From positions 434,001-498,000 of the forward strand of contig JADFUC010002401.1 in the NCBI GenBank assembly GCA_019722365.1: DNA of 64,000 nucleotides, written 5' to 3'. Made by a program: the position numbers and the translations under genes. The notes beneath the pieces are model-generated. The model ran no database searches. It saw only the letters and a list, made by a program, of their open reading frames with translations, and was not told the origin of the DNA. Positions within the stretch are counted from its first letter, which is position 1, and each line of letters starts with the position of its first letter. This DNA comes from Lithospermum erythrorhizon (Eukaryota > Streptophyta > Magnoliopsida > Boraginales > Boraginaceae). Below are positions 12,043-23,549 of this stretch, one piece after another.

Positions 12043-13900
12043 AAATCCAATGTTCCTCGTTTGTGCCCTGCAACTTCTATTGTGGAAAAGCTTTGAGGCT
12101 TAACGGCAAGTTATCCTTTTAGAAGCAGTTGTAGTAAGCTATGCATTTCGATTTTCAGCACTTTATAGCTCTGTTTTGCTAGATATATCAGTTGTGCCCC
12201 TATAGTGAACCAAATATGGAGCATGCATTACTGGACATGGAAATCGGAACTCCTTAAATTATTATGTCTATATATGCATAATGTTTTTGTCTTTGTTCTC
12301 TGTACCTCAATCTCAACTATCAGTTGTAACAATACATTGCCATCATGAACGATAATCGATGCAATAGCCGAGGGGATTCTTTTCTTGAACAAAAGCATCA
12401 AATTTCAAATGAACCATTCTGTAACTAGTTCAGTACTTGAGCTCCCTCTTAAGTTATGATTCATTCTTCATCTTCGTCTTAGACTAGGGTCGTCCGACAC
12501 ATTATCACTAGTTTATACATGGACGACCAGGGCTTGGAAGACCATATTATTCACTTAATTTTCCAACAACTATGAATTATACTCGTACATACGAACAAAT
12601 GAATATTACACATCTTGTTTATTGATAATGTTCTTGTGCCATATTGCATAGGCTCCACCTATCTGCTGGTGGATCCTTGGGTCCTTTAATGGCTGATTTG
12701 CCAAGACATGTGAGCATCATGTCTAATTGAAGTGGTCTTAACTATTTGTCAAGTCGTAAACTCGTACCTCAGGTACACGTTCGAAGGATCGATTAGCGGT
12801 TGCAGGTCTCCCGTAACACTGTTTAAGGATCAGGTGATGATGGTAATTCTAGTTGATTACTCCTTCAGTAGCCGATCTTGGGGTTTGGTACTGGACATTA
12901 CAATATCGCTATAACAAAATTGACTTTTTATTATCAAGCTAACAACTAAAATAGACGGAAAAATAGATTGTAGTTTGTTAATTTAATTTTTTATAATTAG
13001 CGATGAGATGAGTTTCGAAGACGTTCTGGTCACTAGTCAGAACCTTTTTCACTATACTATTCGATTAACCCAATCAATTTTGTAGTATATTATGTAATTA
13101 AATTATGATCTTAAGCATACTTAATAGAAATGAATAATATATTTATTAAGATAAGATTTGATGTTTAGTAAATTTAAATTTAAATACAGACACTAAATAT
13201 AAACTTAATTTAAATAAATGTTGAATTTTCAGCTGAATAGGTATTTGAGGTGATTTTGTAGCTGACTTTGAAAAAAGTATTTTTGTACCTAACTTGTATA
13301 TGTAACACTAAGGCAAAATAGAAAATTATATATATTGCACTTTATGAATCTTTTTAAATATAATGACTTAGTGGATCAATTTTAATAATTAATTTAATTA
13401 ATTGATTAATAATAACATCAATTTCAGCCTTGGCTACGCTCCACCACCAAACCAACACTTACAGACCATTTGTCCACTTTTATGGTAGGATTTTGATTGA
13501 CGAAAATGTAAATGACACTAAGGATTAAAAACATCATACAACTAAGAAAGAAAGAAAAAGTCAAATACATTTGCCATCGAAAGCTCTTTCATAAGTAGAA
13601 CAACTCTTATGCAGAACAGTTCAAACCTACAACATTTTGCTTGAAAATTTTGATTCCCCATCTTTAAATTTTACTATAATTGTTATCAAATTGAACTTTC
13701 AATACTTGCCTCATTGATTTTCTCCAGAAAGTTTCTCATATCTGTGGCTTTTTACGAGCATTATTTTTGTTATCAAGTTTTTCATTATTTCCTTATCAAT
13801 TAACTAAAACCATGCTGCTGGCCTTTTTTTTTATATATTTTTATAATATAATGCTACAAAAGATGATGAATGGCAGGTGGATGGAACTCTCTTTCTCGAA
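12043..13900. other. H+-ATPase 3' region and AT-rich intergenic DNA
   Basis: The first few hundred bases after the stop are probably 3' UTR. The remainder is AT-rich with no gene I recognise. A short frame at 12732-12914 resembles nothing known. Confidence 0.5.
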
Positions 13901-13944
13901 GTATACAGCTTAGAGTTATAAGCAGAGAGCTATCACAGAGCTTG

Positions 13945-14345
13945 TGGGGGCAGTATCGTTTGAAAGTGTTGGCTTTTAGGTTGACATAGCGTTTGAAAGT
14001 GTCGAATCTTAGAATTTAACGTTTGAGTATACGTTTGAACACCGCGAATCGAGCCGAACTTTTGCGAATCGAATAGAACCGTTTGAGTAGCGTTTGAGCC
14101 TTTCTGATGGCCAGAATCGAATGGTTGAGAAAGTAGATGAAATAGGGAAGAAAATGAGATAGATGATGATAAATTTGTATTTTAATGAGGTTTAAATGTC
14201 TAGTGATAATGGATCAATGTATGACAACTATTTATGTGATTCGGTCAGTCACTTGAACCTTAGTTTTAAGGTTGATTCGTATTCTTTCTATCGAACCCGG
14301 CGCGGCCTGGCCTTCAGTAGATGTCTGGAAATCGAATTGAGCTTT
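13945..14345. repeat. Cluster of short CGTTTGA repeats and GAATCGA runs
   Basis: Between about 13958 and 14096 the heptamer CGTTTGA occurs at least six times at irregular spacing (for example CGTTTGAAAGTGT twice, CGTTTGAGTA, CGTTTGAACACC, CGTTTGAGCC), followed by GCGAATCGA-type blocks. Such subterminal repeats are usual in non-autonomous DNA transposons, but I could not define ends. Confidence 0.4.
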
Positions 14346-15370
14346 TAGGTTATTTCGCGTACCATATACACCAGTTACTTGGTTGGTGGGGTGGGGTTGA
14401 AGATGATGTGTTTGTTTTTTAATTGAATTAATTAAAATTAATCCAATTAAGTGTTTGTTATTTTAAAAATGATTCATAAAGTGTAATATATATAATTTTT
14501 TTTTTATTTCTGCTTAGATTCACATTAAAGTAGAGTTCGGGTGCTAAAAATAATCTTTTAAAAGTTCGGTGCGAAAATCAATTTAATCATAACTTTGAAG
14601 ATTAAAAGTTCAGTATATTTGAAATATTTTATCATGGTTAAAGGTGCATGTATGAAATTTAGCATTAAAGTAATTGAGATATAGCATGGCATCCCAGCGA
14701 AATCTGTGTCAAAGCAGAAAATCCAGACTTGCGGGTAAAGCTGCCTTTGCTGAAACCCCAAACACAACTGATTTTCTACTCGCTCAACACTAGCGATCTT
14801 ACATCACTAATTATCCTTCACAATTATATTCTAACAAAAAGGATTTTAAATTGTCAGTGATTTTATTTGAATCAACAAATGAATTGTGAATGCCTAAGGC
14901 ATGAGGATATTTAGGGCAGGTGGGCTCTTAAGTCGAGAAGGTGGCGAAGTAGGTTTACGTTTAGGAGTGTGGAAAATAAGTTAAAATATGATTTGCGCAG
15001 GAGGATAGGTCGTCCATTTTGAAACATTTTCTTGAGGGTTTTTTGGTGAATAGGACCATGTCGATTAGGTCACATTATAGTCATGTTTTTCGTTAATAAA
15101 ATTCCGACTTTATTTAAAAAAAAAATGGTGAATACTAACCTTAGGTAGGTTAATTATTTGATAATATGATGAGATCCAGGGATCGAGTTCTTTGTAGTGA
15201 TAAAAAAGCCGAATTTTTAAAAGAAAAAAAAATGGTGAATGCCTATTGTGAGAGGCAATAAAAAATTATAAGACTAAATTAATAAATAAGGAAAATAAAA
15301 TTCGTATTGTTGTTAAAAAAAGTTTGAAATCCTTAAACTAAAAGGTCTATATTCGTACCCTTGAGCCTAC
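14346..15370. other. AT-rich intergenic DNA
   Basis: No coding or RNA gene recognised. GGTGAATAxxA-type blocks recur near 15050, 15126 and 15233, each after a short A-run, suggesting small decayed insertions. Confidence 0.4.
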
Positions 15371-15384
15371 GTAAGAATCGAAAT

Positions 15385-15545
15385 CGCGGGATCTTGCTCA
15401 ATTAGTCGAGGACTTGAAACTCCTTTTAAACGCTTGTCTGATGCAATGCGTGTTCGAACCTGCGTAGAAGATGCTAGGATGATGATCTTGAAATGCTGGC
15501 TAACTTTCTTGTTGAGCTGTCTGCCGGGACGCAAAATTCGTATTG
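15385..15545 (+). repeat. tRNA-derived SINE-like sequence
   Basis: The stretch CTCAATTAGTCGAGGACTTG resembles a tRNA/SINE A box, and GTGTTCGAACCTGCG about 60 bases on resembles a polymerase III B box. Spacing and order fit a tRNA-derived SINE head. It cannot fold as a mature tRNA as far as I can see. Confidence 0.4.
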
Positions 15546-16540
15546 TTGTTGTTATTATTTGTGAACTATAGAACATTACTCCACTATTTCTTTTATATAA
15601 TCTATATTTAGATAGGAGATAGACTTAATTATTATGAGAGTAATTATATAACAAGTGTTACATTTATCAATTTTATGGGGATGTTTGTTTGTGCACATAA
15701 TTAAAGAAAAATTCAAACTTAATTTCATTACTCGTAATATTTTTCCAGCATTTATTTATCTACATTTTAGTCCGTACAAAATTACTCATGATTTTTTTTT
15801 TAAAGGGAAACATCCTTAAAATTTGGGATGCAAAATTCATTAAAGCCTGGGTACAGTAAGCTATCACAGAAATGTACTTAGTTTTGTACTTATTTAAAAA
15901 TTTCTTCCATTTAATAGCTTATTTTTCTAAATGACTTAATTCCGTCTATTTTTATTATAATGCTACATGATCACAATTTGCCCATGAACTATCTAACTAT
16001 TCAAATTGCCCCACGAAGCCAACTATTGGTTTCAAGCTTTACTATCGCCTCTTTTAACACCAAGTAACAACATCATGCAGCAGCAGTTCTAACTTAATTG
16101 CAATATTTAGACTTCTTGAGATGATTTTCCTAAGTTATTCTTGTAATGGTTTCTAACTTAATTACTACCTTAGGTATATGATTGTGGATTTTTGAATTGG
16201 ATCGATGAGCCAATATGCAGTGTAATGACTATACTATCATAATTGATTTGAAACTATAGTTATTTGGTGTTAAAAAAGAGGCGGAGGGGCAATTCTTTCA
16301 AATAGTTAACTTTCAATGATGGATTCAGAAAATCAAATAAGTTTTAGTATCACATGGCACTCATGAGACAGGACCAGGGGAGGCAAGTGGTTGCCTAATT
16401 TTGTGCATACAGTAAATACACTATCTTAGGGCAAAAAGCGTTAAGCGTCAGATTTAGATAATATCTTCAGTTCAATTTAGCCGTAGTGTATCTTTTTCAA
16501 TTCAAAATTTAATTAAAATATTCTTATTAATGAATTATAT
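15546..16540. other. AT-rich intergenic DNA
   Basis: Nothing recognisable. An irregular block at 16000-16300 contains short mirrored phrases (ACTATTCAAATTGCCCC and GGGGCAATTCTTTCAAATAGT), which suggests a small foldback element with ends near 15985 and 16310. Confidence 0.35.
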
Positions 16541-16739
16541 TGAGTTAACCCATTGGTTGACAATTCAATTATTTTAAATGAGGTTGTTTTATAATTATTT
16601 TCAAATAAATTCTTTTTAAAATAAGCCCTTTTGAAGCAAGTATTTATAATTTTAAAACTTAACATTATCAAAAAATTATTTTGGATTCTTTGACAAAAAT
16701 AAAATAAAATATAAATAACCTAAAATAAGGGGCAAAATA

Positions 16740-18095
16740 GTTATTTCACCCATTAAACATTAAAAAATTACCATATTAACAATTCCGTCAGTTGACCGTT
16801 AATTCATTTTAATTATGATTATTTTGAAATTATTTTTAAATAGGTCCTTTTAAAGTAAATTACTTTTTGAAATATGAATATTTTGTAATTTTTAAAAACT
16901 TAACATTTAACAAAAAATTATATTAAATTCTTTGACAAAAAATTTAAAATACAAATTAAAATTACATTCGCTTCAAGAACCTATCCGCCCCACGCCCACC
17001 CCCATAACCAACCGCCCAAATCTGTCCCCCACTTGCTTCCCGCCTCGCTTTCGCCCGTCATAGCATTAAACCTGACAATGATCGAATAGTAAATCTTTTT
17101 CTGTGGGTGATTAACGACATTAGACAAAGTCACGGCGATAGAGAGCGGAATCGATGAGAGCTAATATTAACCGCCATACAAAATTATCTGCCAAAGAAAT
17201 TCTCACGGTCTCCCTCAAATTTCAAGTGCATTCGTGAATGAATATAGCTCTGTGAAAGAAATAAATGCGAAACTTCAACGTCAGATCCTCATTTTCTGCT
17301 TTATTTGCTACCATTGAGCTCAACCTTGAGCTTAACCACTAATAGCTTCCATTGTTCACCAAAATTCCTTCACAGCAAATTCAAACATGAAAATACCTCA
17401 ATGCAAAATTCCTAGTACACCTAAAACCCATTGTTTACCAATCATTCGAAACTAAATCAAAAAATAAACCAATTCATAACATCAAAGAGACGTCCATAAC
17501 ACCCTCAAATACTCAATTTCGCCAATTCTCATAGCTAAATGCGTCGTTGTAGAGTCGATGAAGTTGCGTTTCTCTCAATAAGGGATTGTTGGTTGTTGAA
17601 GAAATTTGGACAATTTGAGAAAATGTTACTATCATTGTTTGAGGTGAATTGGGTTTGTCAAAGAGGTAGATTACGGTGGTGTTTGATGGTGGTGGTAGTA
17701 GGGGAGTTATCAGTGGAGGTTGGGGGTTAGGGTGGAGGAGGTTGTGCTATGATGAAGAAGGTGGTGGTGGTTGGGGATGAAGGTGGTTGGTTGTTGAAGA
17801 TGTAAAATGAGGTGGTGGGGTGGGGTCGGATAGCCGGATAGGTATGGAAGATGAATTGGTAATTGTTTATTTTATTTATAATTTATAATTTATAATTTTT
17901 ATTTTTTTATTAAAGGATAAGTTCTTAAAAATTACAAAACAGTCTTATTTTATAAGGTTTAGTTTAAAAATGACTTAATTAGAAAATAATTATAGAATAA
18001 CCCCATCTAAGAAGACTTAACGGTCAAATTCACGGTCAATGATAGAGTAATTTAATATAGTAGCGTTTGAATATTTAATGGATAAAATGGAAAAA
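16740..18095. mobile_element. Mutator-like element with long terminal inverted repeats
   Basis: The left arm (about 16740-16940) and the reverse complement of the right arm (about 17900-18095) share blocks in the same order: ATTTxAxCCATTAAAxATT, a TTGACCGTTAA block, TAATTATxxTTTTxxAATTA and TTTTGTAATTTTTAA. Inverted repeats of nearly 200 bp fit a Mutator-like (MULE) element. The 0.9-kb interior is GC-richer than the arms and could be captured host DNA. No transposase was seen. A second, direct copy of the left arm lies immediately upstream (about 16540-16735). Confidence 0.5.
17655..17840 (+). repeat. G-rich GGT/GGGG tract
   Basis: Within the interior of the inverted-repeat element, the + strand becomes strongly purine-biased, with GGTGGTGGTAGTAGGGG, GGTTGGGGGTTAGGGTGGAGG and GGTGGTGGGGTGGGGTCGG. 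Several runs of three or more G lie within short distances, which is compatible with G-quadruplex formation. Confidence 0.6.
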
Positions 18096-19133
18096 AAATA
18101 TTCTATGATAGATTGAAAGCAGCCGAAAGAGAGAAGATAATTAGATAGACTGGTAATGACTTTGCCCTATATCTTATCTCAACAACAAATAGATTGGTAG
18201 CGTAGCTGGTAAAACACTCTTCACCCATTGAAATGCGGGTTTGTGTGTTGTGAGCAACATTTTTTAATGTCATTTTGGTACAGTTGGTCCTTTATCTTCT
18301 TTTTAATTTTTTTCCCCTGTATTGCCCCCATATTTATTTTTTCAAATTTTTTAATTTTTAATGTCAAATTTTTTTCCCCTGTCATTTTGATGCAGTTGGT
18401 ATTATTATATTTTCAATGTAATTTTTATCTATTTTTATATGAAATTATCAACAAACCAATTATATAATTTTAAATAGTTATGAATTCCATATTTCGATGT
18501 CTTTTATTATTTTCTTTTCTAAGCTTGTCATGTAATTCTTTAAGCGATAAATTAAAAGCGGAAAAATATTTTACGTCGATTGAGGCAAACTACCGAAATT
18601 AAATCCTCCATAATATCTCATAACAAAAACCATTAAAGAACCGTTAATTGTAACGATTTCACAATTTTTAATAAATAGTACTTAGATTTGAAGTAATATT
18701 CAACTACAATAATTTATTTGTCTTTTAGTCCTTAACCATAAAGATTAATTTAAGAGGGACAGTGTTTGAAGTGATTATCTACTTGGGAAGTATGATGTCA
18801 TCAATACTTCAATTTGTTCAGACAACGGCTATTATTTCCTCAATACACACTTTTCAAGACAAATTTCAAAATGAAACTCACATTTCCCTACTTTGGTTTC
18901 TCTCTCTTTGCGTGCATCGAGTTACATTATTACATTTTTCAATATCCATATTCATTGTAACAAGTACTAGTAAAAAGATACACTTTAATAATTATCACAT
19001 TGTCCACTCACTTAACCAAACCATAATGAGTTATTGAACTTTGAACTTATAAAAATTCATTCAAAAATAAATCTTGGTTGGTGCCCTTTTTTCGTCTAGA
19101 CTGTTGGTTGCATTTTCTGGATCAAGAATTCAA
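18096..19133. other. AT-rich upstream region of the receptor kinase gene
   Basis: Contains a weak tRNA-like/SINE-like piece near 18191-18250 (TTGGTAGCGTAGCTGGTAAAAC then ATGCGGGTTTGTG) and otherwise AT-rich DNA. I could not pick a convincing TATA box for the downstream gene. Confidence 0.35.
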
Positions 19134-22100
19134 ATGAGGGAGCTCATTTTGTTGTTTTTTGCAATTCTTGGAAGTACCCTTTTGAGCAAATACTGTTTTT
19201 ATGCTCTCAGTCCAGATGGTATGCAGGCTTTGTGTATTTTTTTAGTTTGTGTAAAGCTCAGATTTTTATTTTATTGTGTGTGTGAGTTACTGTGAGTAAA
19301 GCTGAAAATTTGATTTTGTGTGTGTGTGTGTGTGTTACTGTGAGTAAAGCTGATATTTTGAGTTTTTTGTGTATTAATTATTGTGAGTGAAGGTGAAAAT
19401 TTGATTTTTTTTTTGTGTGGTACTGTGAGTAAAGCTGAGATTTTGAGTTTTTTGTTTATTATTGTGAGTGAAGCTGAATATTTGATTGTTTTTGTTTTTG
19501 TTTTTTGTGTGTCACTTTGAGTAAAGCTGAGATTTTGAGTTTTTTGTGTTACTGTGAGTGAAGGTTGAAAATTTGATTTTTGGTTTTTGTTTTGCTGTTT
19601 AGGTGCTGCATTGTTGGAGTTGAAAAGTGGATTAAATGATACCAAGAATGTGTTGAGTAATTGGAAGGATTCAGATGAATTTCCTTGCCAATGGACTGGT
19701 GTTTCTTGCAATCCTCAGGACCAGAGAGTTATTGCTATGTATAAGACACAGTTTTTTATTATTTGGAATTTTCTCAGTGAATGTTTTGAATAAGCTAACT
19801 GATTTTGCTCCTTAATTAATTTTTTATGATTTCAGAAATATTCCTTATCTGCAACTCAATGGAATTATTTCTCCTAGTATTGGAAAACTCAGCAAATTGC
19901 AAAGAGTGGCACTGCATCAGAACAATTTTATAATTTTGTACTATAGATGGATTTAATGTAAATTAATTTATAGATATTTGTATTTTGATAATGTGACATA
20001 TGTTAAACTAGGGCACTGCATCAGAACAGTCTACATGGGATCATACCAAATGATATTAGCAAATGCACTGATTTAAGAGCCCTGTGAGTGGAAATGATTT
20101 TCTTCTTTCACAATTATGAAATTTATGATCTCAATTTGCCTAATTTGTAGCTTCTCAGCTATGTATATCACTTTGGTTAACATGTTTGTGTTACTTTTTT
20201 TTAAAGATACTTACGGGAAAACTATCTTCAAGGTGGCATACCTTCAGATATTGGCAACTTATCCATGCTGACAATTTTGTAAGATTTTTCTTTTAACTTC
20301 TTGATTTAAAGCTACATAGGTGTTGGCTGATCATAGTAATTCTAATACTATTCCTGTTTTACTTAGGGATTTGTCGAGTAATTCTCTTAAAGGTGCTATA
20401 CCATCTTCTATTGGTCGAATGAGTAGACTGCGCTCTCTGTAAGTTCAGTTTGAATTTTCTGAATTAGTATACACTTGGCTCTCGAAATGCATACAGTTAA
20501 TCGATGATTGTATCTGTTTTAGTAATTTGATAAGTTATAACTACTCTGTGATGTAATTATTTATTCAAACTTCAGGAATTTGTCCACAAACTTCTTCTCG
20601 GGGGAAATTCCAGATATTGGAGTCCTAAGCACATTCGGGGACAAGACGTGAGTTTTCATCGAATTCATTGTCTAATGATTTGGAATGAAAAGTCATTTTT
20701 TCCTATCTAACAGATGCATAATTTGTATGATTTTTGGTAGATATTTTGTCTGGATCACATCTATTATCTGAACGGAATACTAATACAACAAGCTAGCAAT
20801 TTATTAGCAACCCTTGTAATGAGAAATTTACATGCAACAGTGTCATGCATATTGAAGCTTAGACAAATAATCCCAAAAATTGGTATGGATCAAGATGGAA
20901 TTTGGCTTAGCTTTTCTTGGTCTAGTTTGAATGACAATAAACGGCTTGTTTGATTAACACTGTTAGCTTATAAGCTAGAGCTAGAAGGCTTCATTGTCTT
21001 CTAATAAAAGCTTCAATGAGAAGCCTTCTTATACACGTTTTTCTTGGGAGAGCTTTCTTGAGATTCTGACCACAGGAATAATACTGGTTGTATTGGACAT
21101 CTAAAAAAATATCTCTTGCCCTTGCCCTTGCTTAGGCAGGAGCCTCTTCAGAGGCATTGCAACATTTTGATGTTGATGTAGGGTGTTTAACTGTGTTATG
21201 AACATTTTTTTTATAAAATGGTGCAGACTAACAAAACATCCTCTATAACATGTTCTCACATCTTGTATAGTTGAAATAAGTCTAGTTAACTACGACATGG
21301 TTCTCCTTGTTGGGGGTCATTCTCAAATAACATGTTCTCACATCTTGTATAGTTGAAATGACTACTAAAAATGTGCTTACTCAATCAGGTAGCACATATT
21401 TGAACAAATTAAAATAGAAGTACTTCATAATCATTTCTTGCATCTCAAGTCGCAGTCTTGCACTAAAATTGGGATATCTGTTACTAGGTTTACTGGAAAT
21501 TTAGACCTCTGTGGACGTCAAGTGCATAAGCCATGTCGAACTTCAATGGGATTCCCAGTTGTATTACCAAAAGCAGAAAGTAACAAGGCTGCTGGTATGT
21601 GTTTCACTTCCTGATATTCTGTGAATATTTCCTGTCAAATGGATGATAGGCAATTGACTGTTGTAAGAAGCATAAGTAATGTTGTCTGTAAATTAATGCA
21701 GAGCCTACAAAGAGATCCTCACACTATATCAAAGCAGCTGTGATTGGTTCTATGTCCACCCTAGGATTTGTATTTGTCGTGCTCTTACTTTTCTTTGGGG
21801 TTCGGTTGCTTACGAAAAAAGAAAGAGCAGTAAAGAAATACACAGAAGTGAAGAAACAAGTTCCTCAAGAGCCAAGTAAGGTTTACATATTTCTGCACCA
21901 TGAATCAACTACAACATGCATATATTTCTGCACCATGATAGGACTACAATATTAATTAAAAGCATTTACAGTTATACTGCATTAACTCGTTCATTACGTA
22001 TCTAATTCCTAATCATTCTACAGATACCAAGCTAGTTACTTTCCATGGCGATCTTCCATATGCTTCAAGTGAACTTATAGAAAAAATTGAAGCTCTAGAA

Positions 22101-23549
22101 GATGAGGATGTTGTTGGGGCCGGTGGGTACGGGACTGTTTACCGAATGGTTATGAATGACTGTGGAACATTTGCTGTTAAAAGGATTGACCGCAGTCGTG
22201 AAGGGTCTGATCAAGTGTTTGAAAGAGAGCTGGAGATCTTAGGTAGTGTCAAGCACATAAATCTGGTTAATTTGAGGGGCTATTGCAGACTTCCCTCTGC
22301 TAAACTTCTCATCTATGATTACATGGCCATGGGAAGCTTAGACAGCTTCTTGCATGGTATGTTATCTTTACATACTGCACAATTGTTTGAATTAATTAAA
22401 CTAGTTAATTTCATGCTTACAGTAACCAATAGTCTGTGCAACCTAAACACAGTAACATGAGTTTTAGTAGGGTATCAACTACCTTACAACTTTCTTTTCA
22501 GAACATGGTGAAGAAGACCGATCACTGAACTGGAATGCTCGTTTAAGAATATCACTTGGTTCTGCCAGGGGTTTAGCATACTTGCACCATGACTGCTGTC
22601 CAAAGATAGTACACCGTGATATAAAATCCAGCAACATTCTACTTGATGAAAACTTTCAGCCTCGTGTTTCAGACTTTGGTCTTGCTAAGCTTTTGGTAGA
22701 TGAGGATGCTCATATAACCACAGTGGTTGCTGGAACTTTTGGTTATTTGGCTCCAGGTGAGGCACCTTTTCTTAAATTTAATCACTTTCTATTACCTGAA
22801 TGAGTTGAATGGTAGATGTGCTAAGTTATGTTACCTAGCATATGTGAAATGTGCTTGTCTCGTACTTATTTAATGCTAAGATGAATCTAAGTTTCACTTG
22901 GTAACTATATGTTCTATTTATTATTATAAATTGTATAACAACATTAATTTGAAACTCATGATGATATATTTTCTTATGTATGTCTAGTATTGCCCTTGCC
23001 TTTCTTATGTTTGAAGTTATTGAAGTAACTAATGGATTCATGGTTCTGTGATCAAATAGAGTATTTGCAAAGTGGAGTTGCCACTGAGAAGTCTGACGTA
23101 TATAGCTTTGGAGTTCTCTTGTTAGAAATCGTGACTGGAAAGAGACCAACAGATTCCGATTTTGTCAAGCAAGGACTTAATGTTGTAGGCTGGATGAGTT
23201 TATAGTGCTTCTTGGTTATATTGAGCTTCGTATAGATGCAATTCATTCTCAATTTCTTTTATATGAGATGGGAGTGTTCAGAACTTTTGGAAGTCATATA
23301 AACATTAAGTTGACTTTGTTTTAATGTTAGATGCCATGATTAGAGACAACAGATTAGAAGAGATACTAGATCAAAGATGCACTGATGCAGACTTTGAGAC
23401 AGTTGAAGCGATTATAGAGATCGCTGCTGGTCACAGATGCCAACTGAGCGAGCTTGGCAATGCATGTCAAAGTGCTGCAGTTTCTAGAGCAGGAGGTCAT
23501 GTCACCTTGTCCTAGTGAATTTTACGAGTCTCAATCAGATTATTCTTAG
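19134..23549 (+). CDS. LRR receptor-like kinase (FEI/At5g62710-like, subfamily XIII type), last exon frameshifted
   Basis: Membrane receptor kinase. Exons: 19134-19218 (signal peptide [13 protein letters not shown]...), 19603-19738 (LRR N-cap with paired cysteines CQWTGVSC), 19836-19937 or 19836-19907, 20012-20083, 20207-20278, 20367-20438, 20576-20647, 21488-21594, 21702-21875 (transmembrane helix about residues 252-274), 22024-22356, 22502-22756, 23060-23197, 23331-end. Four LRR exons are exactly 72 nt, all in the same phase, as in other LRR-RLKs. Kinase signatures are all present: [36 protein letters not shown]. It is an RD kinase and probably active as far as this region shows. The read frame stops at 23515, but family-like sequence ending [16 protein letters not shown] continues in a shifted frame to the TAG at 23547-23549. 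About 600 residues in all, as in the family. The donor ATGA|GTTTAT at 23198 restores the frame across the last intron. Confidence 0.93.
19275..19595 (+). repeat. Minisatellite in intron 1 of the receptor kinase
   Basis: About six imperfect units of 45-65 bases, each with a core like ACTGTGAGTAAAGCTGA followed by GATTTTGAGTTTTTTGTGT or AAATTTGATTTTT. One unit contains a (TG)n run (19317-19335). The array fills most of the 384-base intron and ends just before the acceptor at 19601. Confidence 0.8.
19908..20028 (+). other. 17-base exon copy at the start of an LRR intron
   Basis: GGCACTGCATCAGAACA is found at 19908-19924 and again, exactly, at 20012-20028, where it is the true beginning of the next 72-nt LRR exon. 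The upstream exon 19836-19907 is also exactly 72 nt, so the first copy sits where the intron donor should be. No GT follows the exon end at 19908. A downstream GT at 19938 paired with the AG at 20010-20011 gives a 74-base intron and keeps the frame while adding 10 residues ([10 protein letters not shown] type repeat) to the first LRR. Confidence 0.8.
20940..21362. repeat. Foldback and 33-bp direct repeat in intron 6 of the receptor kinase
   Basis: AGAAGGCTTCATTG near 20985 is mirrored by CAATGAGAAGCCTTCT near 21014, forming a hairpin of a small foldback element next to GCTTGTTTGATTAACAC. Further on, a 33-base phrase beginning ATAACATGTTCTCACATC occurs identically at 21245-21277 and 21327-21359 (period 82). 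Both lie inside the 840-base intron 20648-21487. Confidence 0.7.

Noticed and set aside
19271..19711. 146-codon frame on the - strand rich in THS and HTHTQ
   Set aside because: Antisense reading of the intron 1 minisatellite and of exon 2 of the receptor kinase.
23161..23330. Apparent premature stop after [10 protein letters not shown] in the receptor kinase
   Set aside because: A donor within the codon (ATGA|GTTTAT at 23198) and the acceptor at 23330 restore [11 protein letters not shown], the family sequence, so the stop lies in an intron.
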